From Circinella minor (taxonomy: Eukaryota > Mucoromycota > Mucoromycetes > Mucorales > Lichtheimiaceae), in contig JAEPRB010000137.1 in assembly GCA_016758965.1 (NCBI GenBank), positions 1-64,000 on the forward strand: a DNA stretch of 64,000 bases, read 5' to 3'. The notes under the pieces are model-generated. The model had not been told where the DNA came from and did no database searches. It saw nothing but the letters and a program-made list of their open reading frames with translations. Positions 25,585 to 35,008 of the stretch are shown here, in pieces; position 1 is the stretch's first letter; each line of letters starts with the position of its first letter. The position numbers and the translations under genes were made by a program.

Positions 25585-25914
25585 AATTGGTTGAAGTATA
25601 TAAATGCATATACGACTATAAATCTTCTCCCCGCCTTTTTCTTCCTCGTTTTACTTTCTATATCTAGTTTCTTCTACTCCAGCTGATGGATAAGATTGTA
25701 ATACTATTCTAGGTAAAAAAAATACTTGGGAAAATGTACAAAAGAATGGGGAATGATTTTCCCGATCCAAAAAATGGCATCAACAACAATTGTGCTATAT
25801 AATTTGATGCTTACAATACCAATTTCAATTTTGCATTTCTTAATCCTCGTTATTATTGCCATAGAGTATATTATCAAAAAAGCAGTTTGTAAATACCATA
25901 TAATGTGGTTTATC
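25585..25914 (+). other. promoter-like block followed by short ORFs
   Basis: CCAATTGG, a TATATAAATG box and about 80 nt of pyrimidine-rich sequence lead to short ORFs. One starts at the ATG at 25753 and encodes about 54 mostly hydrophobic residues (IPISILHFLILVIIAIEYIIKK) ending at 25914. The layout resembles promoters of real genes here, so an unannotated small transcript is plausible. I recognise no protein family and confidence is low. Confidence 0.25.
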
Positions 25915-28900
25915 TGAACATAATGCTTCTTTCTTCAAATCATTAAAACGTAATTAACGATTCATATTTGAACTGTAGTTGATGAGAACAAAAAAAAATG
26001 TAGTGAGGTGACAAGGTTTTCGAAATTTTTAGAAGTGCGTATGTGTGTGTGTGTACAGGCGCCTAATATTATTGAGCGAATGTGAAGTATGACTCATTTT
26101 AATTCATAATTTTATCTGGTGCATTTTCCTCTTTGTCAACTAAAATAAAGTACGACGACAAATAGAAAAATATACCGAACTTGTTAAAATCAATCTATCA
26201 AATAAGCAAAATATCAAACATAAAATCTAACCCCTTTGAACATTTCATTACAAGCTTTTTGATTTGTTTATTGATTCATTTTCTGCTTGGTAAAAAAAAA
26301 AGAAGTAAACACTTGTCGTCTGACCATTCGGAGGATCTAATCAGATATTATATGTTTTGCAGCGATCGTTGGTGTATTCCATAAATAGCACAAAACAATA
26401 ACAAACAAAAACCCTTTCAATATTATGGCTTTGGTTTATGGTCGTATGATCCATGTTTTTAAGTTGTTAAAAAAATTCGTTACATTTAACAAACTTGCGG
26501 GAATTTGATACTTTTCAGTCTCATGATCAGTATTGAGATTGTAGATAATTTAGGTAATTGCTGCTTAAAATGTGATTGTACGTATACAATGAAATGAAAT
26601 ATGAAAGTGGCGAATTCATTCCTTTTATTAGTTAACCACTTGTGGTCTCCTATTTGTAAGATAAAGTCATACGAAAACTATCATAGTGAAATATATTATA
26701 AAGCAACGAGACCAGAAAAATAAAATTCGGTTCACAGGATATATGATTTTCATCGGAGGATCTCTTAACAGCTACCAGTAGCGGGAAAGGTGCTTTACTG
26801 GTAGTGGAATTCCATAATTTCCTGACCGCCGAACTACAGTCTGACATTATAATCTTTTTCCGTGATACTTAAATAATAATATGTAACTAGTAGAAGACAT
26901 GAAGTCACATATACCAGATGCCTTATTATTATCCACGTCAACTATGTATGAAACCCGACGTAAACATATTTTAAGAAATTGTGACCTCAAGAAGTATATA
27001 ATTGAAAGATGTGAATTGGTGTGACAGAACAGTTTATTAGTGTTCAAGTTAGGACCTGTTGAAAAAACTCTTATACAATCGAACTTCGTCTGCATTTCTT
27101 ATATGAACTTGGTTATATGCAAAACTTGCTGCACATTTAACTGCAAAGATGGTAGAATCTGTTCTTTTTTTATATGCTTAAAGTAGAACCTTGCGAAGTA
27201 CGTATGATTATAAAAAGTAAAGGAGAAGAGAGTTGGTAGCAGTACATATATCATTATTAATCAGGCATCTTCTCATAAAGTCTGGTCTTTTTTTTTCCAA
27301 CTTTCTGTCTAGAAATGTTAACAGGATATAAATTTTGGTAGAGAAAAAGCATGAGAGCCAAGGTTTAATTACTGTGTGGGTATTTTATTTTTCAATTATT
27401 ACGTACAAGTCAAAATATTCTAATCTAATAAAAGATTCAATCAAAATACTATATACAATATAAAAATAAGCAAGCTAATATGCAATTAAGTACTAGTAGT
27501 GGTAGCTCCAATTTATCATTATTTCAATGTATATTAACTAAACATCAGTAAATTTAAAAGAATCCATCAGACGAATATTTTGACATGTAAAAAAATGAAT
27601 TTTAATCAAAGACACATACGTAGTCTATATTAAAAATAAAATAAAGATATAATGTTTACTGTATCAATTAAGACAGCTTCTTCTCTTTCCGCACACCAAA
27701 CTGTATTTAATCTTATTATTTATTATTTTTTTATATGATTCCTTCTGGATAGCCTCTGTCGTACTATGTCGCTGCACAGCCTTTTTTTTCTACAAATCGA
27801 GAAGAACAATACAAAATTATAAGGCTTGAATATTTACGAGAAACCTCTTAGTGAAACTTGTAATCAAGGGAGGTTGAATATGGTGCTCGCTGTCTTGATG
27901 AATATAATCATAATAAAGACCATACCTAAAAAAGAATACCATTTTTGTCTAAAATATAAAATGTTTACATTTAATGGCAAGTGCTGGTGCACAAAAAATT
28001 ATTGTATATGTAACTGGAAGTTTGTTAATGCCCTTTTTTGTGTAAAATACTGTAATTTGGTTTTTATAAAAAAAATTATAATCCAGGCACCTTTACTTTT
28101 CCGCCTAATTTCATGACAATATGATATTCTCTTGATATACCTTTCCAATTAGTATAGACAGGTTGATAACATGTTTTAAACTACTCTTTATTAATATTAT
28201 CATGAGTCTAATGGTCTAAGAGCAGTCTATTATACAAGTTAAGATAGGAAGATATATGTAATATCGCTTGAATACTTCTTTGAGTTACTAACATTTACTC
28301 GCAATGTAAAAAAGTTCTAAAATAGGTTTTTTGACTCTACGTGGATAAACTCAAACAGCAATCATTTGTAACACTGAAGCATTCTTTATAAAATCTAATC
28401 TAGACAAGCTTAATTCACAGCTTTATACGACTTATACTTGATAATATAATGAATTGAACAACTTTGAATATGCTAATAAATAAACAACAATAATAGTTTT
28501 ATATAATGTGCATACATGTTGAGATATGACATAATAACGTAAAAATCCTGCTCATAAAAAGAAGTATTGCTCGAAGTCAAATGATACAACAGGCTGTCTT
28601 CCAATATATTAGTGGCTGATTATAAACCAATGCCGCCGTATTTGTTTACCTATTCCTTTTCAATAAATCAAGTGTACATTGGAATTTATTCAAATCACTG
28701 AAGGAGCTAGTATCAGCGAATCTAGTAGTTGTTGATATTGCACTATTCTGTAGCTGATCTCGTTTTCTAGGACGACTGTAAAAATGCTTTGGATACTGGT
28801 CGTGTAGTATCAACATATTTATAGTTCATCGAGAAATAACTTTAAGAAAAGGGAATAAAGCTTTCATTTTATCAAGCACTCAACACTCTAGTATTCTATC

Positions 28901-30235
28901 CTTATTTTCTTTATGTATATTAGTTTTTTTTCCAAAAACTGAATACGTAACAAATAAGATCTTTAAATTTTAACATTTCATTATTGACAATATCAACCAC
29001 CTGGACCGATACTTTTATCTGTTTAGATCTTTTAAAAAATAGCCACAAGCACAGGTCATTTTTAGTCATTTACATTCATAAAGCAAAAAAAACGTTAAAT
29101 AACAATATTTATACTTTCTTTTGTAATATAATATCTTTACGTAAGAGATGTTGAATCAAACAAAATACACTGTGTTACATATTCAAATGCTATAAATAAG
29201 AGAAATGCTCATAATGTTTAATAAAAAAATCATTTCATTTCGAAAAAAAAAATTCTTTTTTTTTTCACAAAAGTTTCTATGTCGCTGCTGCAAGATATCA
29301 TCTAATGCTCTTCGCACAACTCAAAAGCAATGTGATACCTAGTTTTAATTTTTTTAGATCTATATCTTAAGTACCGTATGTATTGTGCTACCAACAGCCG
29401 GTAATGCCATTTTCCGTACAAAGTTTCCAGTGCAGATCTTTTCGCTTTATTAAAAGAAATATACAACGCTCATATAAACTCTAATGCTCCTGCTAAGAGT
29501 AGAAATGCTCAATTATTTTTTATCACGTCATATAATATTCTTCCAGCGGTCGAATTATTGTCGAAAAAAGATTTGACGATGAAATTTAACGTTATCTTTC
29601 TTTGAGTACAAATATAAATAACTTGACATGTTTGAACACATATGAAAAATGTAAAATTATATGTTTAACCACTTATAATAGCATCTTATCAAGCTGTATA
29701 CTATACTATACTAGATAATAATTTTTGTCTTAGATTACTGGCGACTAACGCTTCTTATATTTGTTATAGATATAAAAAAATGATTTAGCATGAAGGTATA
29801 TTTAGCGTCTATGGTTTCGTTATCTTCAAATAGTTAAACTATCAATTCTACAAGGTGTCTAGAGAATGACATATGCCATTAAATATTTATTAATTTCTTA
29901 GTCTAAAAACATCTTCTGCTTACACTTAATAAACTTGTCATTTTATATGTTACAGTTTTTTTCTTGGGAAGTTGAAAGTCTTTGTAAGTAAAATGCAGAT
30001 ACTTTATCCATGTAACACATATAACCAATTAAAATCGATATATAAGCCTTCTTTTTAATTAAGACTCCTGATATTTTCTGAAAGGTACAAACCATTAATT
30101 TTTGGATATCCGCATAAATCTTGTCCTGCGGCTGAATAATTGAGTGACTGTTTCGGTTCAGGGTGCATAAAACTGATTTTATTTTTTCAATTCAGTGAGA
30201 AAAAAAAATCTTTCTTTTCACACAACTTTAAAATA

Positions 30236-31393
30236 ATGGCGATCTCTAAAAAACAAGCTGCTGCTAAGGCTAATGCCAAGATTGAAAACAAAGTAAAAGC
30301 CCAAAAAGAAGAAGTTGAAGAATCGGGTAGTGAAGAATCAAGCGGTGAAGAATCAAGCAGCGACGATTCCGGCTCTAGCGAAGAAGAGGAAGAGGAAGAA
30401 AAGGTGAAGGACGAAGAAATGGAGTCCAGTGATAATGAAGACGATTCGGATAAATCTTCCGATGAAGAAGAAGAAGAAGAAGAAGAAGAAGAATCTAGCA
30501 GCAAGAAGCGTAAGGCCGAAAGTGATTCTGACGACGAAGGTAACGATTCAAGCGAAGAAGAAGAGGAACAAAAGCCACCAAGAAAGGCTTTAAAGGTTCA
30601 ATACAATGATACAGCTTCTCAACAAAAGAAAAAGTATACTGTTTTCGTTGGTCAATTGAATTACGATGCAACAGAAGAAGATATCAAGGACCATTTCTCA
30701 AAGTGTGGTCCTATTGAAGCCATTCGATTATCCAAGTTCAAGAACGAAGGCAAGAATAGAGGCACATGTTTTATCGATTTTGAGGATAAAGAAGGTCACG
30801 ATAACGCTGTTAAATTAAACGCCACCGAATTTATGGAGCGTAATATCAAGGTTGACCATGATGAACCTCGTGAAAGAAAGGAAGAAGTTTCTGAAGAAAG
30901 TAACATTTTGTTCTATGCCAATCTTAACTTTGATGTAACTGACGGGCAATTAGAAGATTTGTTCTCTCAATACGGTAAAATTGAATCGGTTACTTTGCTT
31001 ACCAAGCCTGGTCCTGAAAATTTGTCCCGAGGTTGTGGTTACGTTGAATTTGATGATAAGGAATCGGCTATTAAGGCATTTACTGCTTTACGTAATTCAT
31101 CTATTGATGGTCGTCCTTTGCGTTTGGACTATGCTGGTCCTCGCGGTTCTAACAGAGTTGATAACAGCAGAAACCATAGCAGAGGAGGTCGAGGAGGTCG
31201 AGGTGGATTCGATAATCGAGGAGGACGAGGTGGCCGTGGCGGACGAGGAGGCCGAGGTGGATTCAATAACGGTCGTGGTGGCGGTCGTGGTGGATTCAAT
31301 AATGGCCGTGGTGGCGGTCGTGGTGGTGGTCGAGGCGGTTTCAACAATGGCCGTGGTGGTTTCAATAAGGGAGGCTTTAACTCTCGTTCATAA
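30236..31393 (+). CDS. nucleolin/Nsr1/Gar2-like nucleolar RNA-binding protein
   Basis: Intron-less gene of 385 aa. The N-terminus is lysine-rich, then long Ser/Glu/Asp acidic blocks with SD/SE casein-kinase-2-type sites (to about residue 115). RRM1 follows at about 134-212, with RNP2 VFVGQL and RNP1 NRGTCFIDF. RRM2 is at about 223-300, with LFYANL and RGCGYVEF. The C-terminal tail, from about residue 315, is a glycine/arginine-rich RGG domain with tandem GRGGFNN repeats. This is the exact order of yeast Nsr1 and fission-yeast Gar2, which act in pre-rRNA processing and 40S assembly in the nucleolus. The start is the first ATG of the frame, preceded by AAATA. The repeated RGG codons make a local tandem repeat at 31180-31375. 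Confidence 0.93.
   Translation: MAISKKQAAAKANAKIENKVKAQKEEVEESGSEESSGEESSSDDSGSSEEEEEEEKVKDEEMESSDNEDDSDKSSDEEEEEEEEEESSSKKRKAESDSDDEGNDSSEEEEEQKPPRKALKVQYNDTASQQKKKYTVFVGQLNYDATEEDIKDHFSKCGPIEAIRLSKFKNEGKNRGTCFIDFEDKEGHDNAVKLNATEFMERNIKVDHDEPRERKEEVSEESNILFYANLNFDVTDGQLEDLFSQYGKIESVTLLTKPGPENLSRGCGYVEFDDKESAIKAFTALRNSSIDGRPLRLDYAGPRGSNRVDNSRNHSRGGRGGRGGFDNRGGRGGRGGRGGRGGFNNGRGGGRGGFNNGRGGGRGGGRGGFNNGRGGFNKGGFNSRS
31180..31375 (+). repeat. coding RGG tandem repeat
   Basis: Degenerate GGTCGTGGTGG-like units encode the RGG tail, including near-identical copies of GGATTCAATAA(C/T)GGTCG. This is expected of RGG domains and is prone to length change by slippage. Confidence 0.7.
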
Positions 31394-31815
31394 AGAAAAA
31401 AATTATTCACAATCATTCTCTCATCCTTAAAAGTCCCTACATCAACAATATTCATTTAAACAAGAAAAAAAAGTATACGATTAGATCACTCAAATAACAT
31501 GTATTCCATATTATCTCTTTTTATTCTCGTAGCATTTTTGTAATTATTTTTGTTATATACGTTCATTATTAAATCTTTGCATATCTGTTTATTTAATCCT
31601 TTTTATTTATTTGATGTTTGCGTATTTCTACAGTGTTATTTAACTGGAGACATGTTTGATGGGTGAGGGAGATATAGAGCAAAAGGGTATGTTAATTGAG
31701 TTATCGGAGGGAAATAACATAGGACGATAAATTACACCACCTAGTTTTAGTAATGATTTTCATGATTAATTTCTAAAGATTCCTCTCTCATCATAATCTT
31801 TTATGTATGTTTTTT
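31394..31815. other. convergent spacer
   Basis: 3' regions of the nucleolin-like gene and the secreted-protein gene, A+T-rich. Nothing else seen. Confidence 0.6.
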
Positions 31816-32463
31816 TTATCCGCGTACTGCATACAGACGATTATCGTCAGCATCGAAAAATTCATATACAACATGTTCATATGCCCCTCTTGCTATAATA
31901 TAACCTCCAGCTAAGCCTTTGATTCCACGAACTTCTCCATGTACTAGTCCTTCCTTTGAATACGATAGCTATAAATATTGCAGAAAAACAACACACACAC
32001 ACACAAGAAAATAATGAATTTATAATAAAAGAAACATGAAAAGTAGTAGATATTAATGGAAGTTGCGTAAATGTAGACTAAATTCTTTTCAACTTACTAG
32101 AAAGGTGACAGGATGGCCTTTTTCAGATCTTCTACTACATTGCTTACTGTCGTAAGGGCAGCATTCTTTGCCATTAGGACCTATTTCATGTTTGAAGCGC
32201 CTACTATAATATAAAACATTTATTTACATCCAATTATTATAAATTTTATGTCGTTTACGTACGTACTTTAAATCATATATCAAAAGTAATACGTAGAAAA
32301 ATAAGATAACTTACCCACCCGAGCCAACCAGTCCTTGTCCGTATCGCTGTTCAACATATAATTTTGTACCATCTATCATTTGATTGTAGACACAATACGA
32401 ATAGGCGTAATAAGGAAAAATAATAAAAAGTACAAATATGAAACGTAAAATTTTGCAAGCCAT
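31816..32463 (-). CDS. small secreted four-cysteine protein, orphan
   Basis: Three short exons on the minus strand (32463-32315, 32203-32098, 31968-31816) encode 135 aa. No exon is long enough to stand out, but all junctions are GT-AG and phase is kept to a TAA stop. Residues 1-22 form a signal peptide (basic MACKILR, hydrophobic FIFVLFIIF, then YYAYS before the likely cleavage). The mature protein of about 113 aa has four cysteines (C24, C64, C65, C72), including a CC pair in GPNGKECCPYDSKQC, so two disulfides are possible. The C-terminal half is Gly/Val/Tyr-rich and free of Cys, ending FFDADDNRLYAVRG. I do not recognise a family. It resembles the general style of small secreted fungal proteins. 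Exon 2 begins at a TAGTAG tandem acceptor that could add or drop one Arg. Confidence 0.8.
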
Positions 32464-33747
32464 GATAGAAAGAAACGTATTTTAAATAACTATAGTCTAA
32501 CCAAGATAGAGATACTTTGCTTTTTTTTTTCGTCTTTATATATCATGGAAGAATCAATTTACTTGTTGATAAAATTATATCTAAAAAAAAGTTGAACATA
32601 TGATAAGTAATATTATGTTCTGTTGTATAAGGAAGGAAAGGATCCATACGATAAAAAAAATAAAACACTTCAAACAATGAAAATCCTTTGATTGATATAC
32701 GGTATTTATTGTGTAGACAATGTTGCTTATAATTACACCCTTGTTTCTTCAATTAACAATGAAAAAAGTACCCGGTTGCGGTAATTATATATATTACTTT
32801 TTTTTTGTATCATATCCACGTTTTTTTATCTGCAAAACAATGAATGATGAAATATTTTTCTAGGGGTACGTATCATAGACTCTTCTTGGATATACTTAAT
32901 GCAGAAATTTATTGTATGCATGTGTATAATTCATTTGAAATTCATGAAAAATTGAAGTAGCTTATTTCGAAATTCAATAAAGCACATGTACGTAAGATTA
33001 GCACATATCAACATAATTGTATATTAAATGTGATCGAACTAAATTTCAATCATAAAATACTGTATGCGGTCAGTGTTAGCAATGTGCTGAGCTCCTATGG
33101 TCTGTATCTTGTACTAATAATCAGCAATAAGTACATATGATAAACCAAATAAAAGAGATAATTTTTTATACGAACCTCACGTAGCAGAAATTCAAGAAGG
33201 GGTTTTTTTTTTAAACTTCAAGGATCTTGGTTGGAATGATTTCATTGCTGTAATGCATGTCGATGACGACAGAACTTTATTGTGAGATAACTCAGTTTTT
33301 GACATACGTATGGTATTAATTGATAGAGTGGTTGACGGATTTTTGCACATATTCTTTATCTTAATTCCTTTTTAAAGAATGAAACCTCTTTTTGGTCAAT
33401 TCTAGAATACTTTGCATCGTTTCAATTAATATATATAAGGCGTTATTTTAATTAATTTCAGGTTCAAGCAATATGTATCGGATCTGATCCATAAATTTTT
33501 TTTATCAAAGTTTGAGTGCATCTCAATAATTCTTACCTTCTCCTTCTTGAATTATAATGTTATAATGGGTATACCAAATCTGATAATTATGCAATTAGTT
33601 AGTTTTTTATTTACATATTTTTATTTATCTAGTACTTAATAGCCGGTCTCCCTTTGGAGGAAAATTGCCCAACTAGTTGCGGCCCGTATATTGGTATACA
33701 AGAGGAAGCATGTTGAACAAGGAAAAGATACAAATGATGAATACTAA

Positions 33748-34061
33748 GCTAGAATTTTTGCTGCTAAGTTATTTTTGATTAAACGTCCTTATGGCACCCA
33801 TGAGACTAGTTACATAGAGGAGAGAAACTATATAAATTATTTAGTGGAGTCAGCGCGGAAACAGGACAGTAGAAAACGAATGACAGAACCAGGTATAGCA
33901 GCACAAAAACTTTTAGCGGTGTTGTTGGTGGGATCACGAGCCTAGTATTTTCGCAGCGGGAGACAGGTATGTTAACTAACTCAGTTGGGGAGCATCAAAC
34001 AACATTCAGCGAGATGGGTCAGGATCATATCAGCGATGTTATCGCTGATCGCTTGATTTAG
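33748..34061 (+). pseudogene. degraded coding-like island, possibly transposase relic
   Basis: A patch with less A/T bias than its surroundings and two overlapping open frames. One is 33748-33945 (65 codons, with IKRPYGTHETSYIEERNYIN and SARKQDSRKRMTEPGIAAQK). The other runs to a stop at 34059-34061 (TFSGVVGGITSLVF, GEHQTTFSEMGQDHISDVI). Composition and the adjacent inverted repeat suggest decayed mobile-element coding sequence. I cannot name a family, and it may be unrelated to the repeat. Confidence 0.35.
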
Positions 34062-34177
34062 ATGATGCTATTTGGTTCTTCATTATAAAGATATTTATTT
34101 TTAGAAACACACTATTATCATGGCAAAATTCGAGAACAATACCCTGTGTCACACAGAGTGTGTTCTAGAAGCACTAC

Positions 34178-34612
34178 AAGTAAAGTTGCTGATTCTGAAT
34201 TTGATGTCATCTATAAAACTGTGGGCTTAAGAATGATGTCAGTTGATCCCAAAATACATAAGGTCGTAAAGTTCTTGGCTTATTTTTACTTATCACGTAG
34301 TAATATACATATGACATTTTTTTACAGTCGAACCCCGTTTTCGCAGACCTATTCCCAAAGATCCCATTTCTATTTTTACTATGTTTTCGACCCCACTTTT
34401 TGCACATCTCCGATTTTTGCATTACTTTTGATCCAAATACACTTGGGTTCGACTATAAAAAATATCAAGACTTTTGTATGGAAACTTCTACGTGATAAGT
34501 AAAAATAAGCAAAGATCTTCACAACCTTATTTTTGGATCAACTGACATCATTCTTGAACGCACAGTCTTTATACGTACACGACATCAAATTCATAATCGG
34601 TTACTTTACTTT
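34178..34612. mobile_element. long-inverted-repeat element (MITE-like)
   Basis: The left arm (about 34178-34310) and right arm (about 34485-34612) are reverse complements over roughly 130 bp with scattered mismatches. The longest shared blocks are GAATGATGTCAGTTGATCC and GCTTATTTTTACTTATCACG. Both outer ends read AAGTAAAG. The 175-bp loop contains a smaller element. No clear target-site duplication was found, so the exact ends are approximate. This is the structure of a fold-back or MITE-type non-autonomous DNA transposon. Confidence 0.8.
34325..34455. mobile_element. nested pogo/Tc1-like MITE
   Basis: A 131-bp segment begins CAGTCGAACCC and ends GGGTTCGACTA, giving 10-bp perfect terminal inverted repeats plus one mismatched outer base. 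It is flanked by TA on both sides. CAGT-type ends with a TA duplication fit the Tc1/mariner-pogo superfamily. It lies in the loop of the larger inverted repeat, so it probably inserted into it. There is no coding capacity. Confidence 0.65.
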
Positions 34613-35008
34613 TGAAATGGAATCCAATTTTAGTTTGAAATATTATTTGTCTCAGCGTGTCGAATAATTGACATCTCACGATGACTCTGCTTTTATTATT
34701 TAAATCGACTCTTATCTCATATCATATTGTCATACAGTACTTCATTTCATTTTATAGTTCAGTTACACGTTATACTATATCAGGCATTTCCGACCTTTTG
34801 TGGTATATAGCAAAAGATAGAATACCTGCGATATATTTATTGCAGTTGAGAAGAGGGGTGGTGATTACAATGGTATTTACAATAGTTTTTTGTTGTTATT
34901 TAAGAATAAAAAAGAAATCAGAGAAAAGCGTAGCTTGGATGGGTTTGAATGACAAAAAAATATGTATAAATTTCTAAATAATAATAACTATTTACATTTG
35001 ATGAATTA

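Larger units (their letters stand above)
24240..30235. other. 6-kb gene desert upstream of the USF-like bHLH gene
   Basis: The largest gene-free stretch in the window, between divergent genes. It includes a 13-bp-arm hairpin at 24750-24786 and a promoter-like block near 25580-25690 (CCAATTGG, TATATAAATG, then a CT-rich leader) that is followed only by short ORFs. There are also two overlapping minus-strand ORFs at 26650-27095 with no recognisable family, and several TACGTA sites. No conserved protein or tRNA was seen. Confidence 0.55.
32464..35008. other. 2.5-kb repeat-bearing spacer
   Basis: Upstream of the secreted-protein gene and downstream of the HRI-like kinase. It contains a coding-like degraded island (33748-34061) and a long inverted repeat with a nested MITE (34178-34612), both listed separately. 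The rest is A+T-rich with TACGTA sites. Confidence 0.6.

Noticed and set aside
26650..27095. Two overlapping minus-strand ORFs (82 and 65 aa) meeting at TAATG, resembling translational coupling
   Set aside because: No family resemblance, no promoter-like layout, and coupled ORFs are not expected in a fungal nuclear genome. Probably chance or decayed sequence.
27826..28116. 96-aa ORF with several Cys
   Set aside because: Begins at a non-ATG codon, composition is typical A+T-rich noise, and no splice or promoter context supports it.
31129..31455. 108-aa Pro/Arg-rich antisense ORF
   Set aside because: Mirror image of the nucleolin RGG repeat on the opposite strand.
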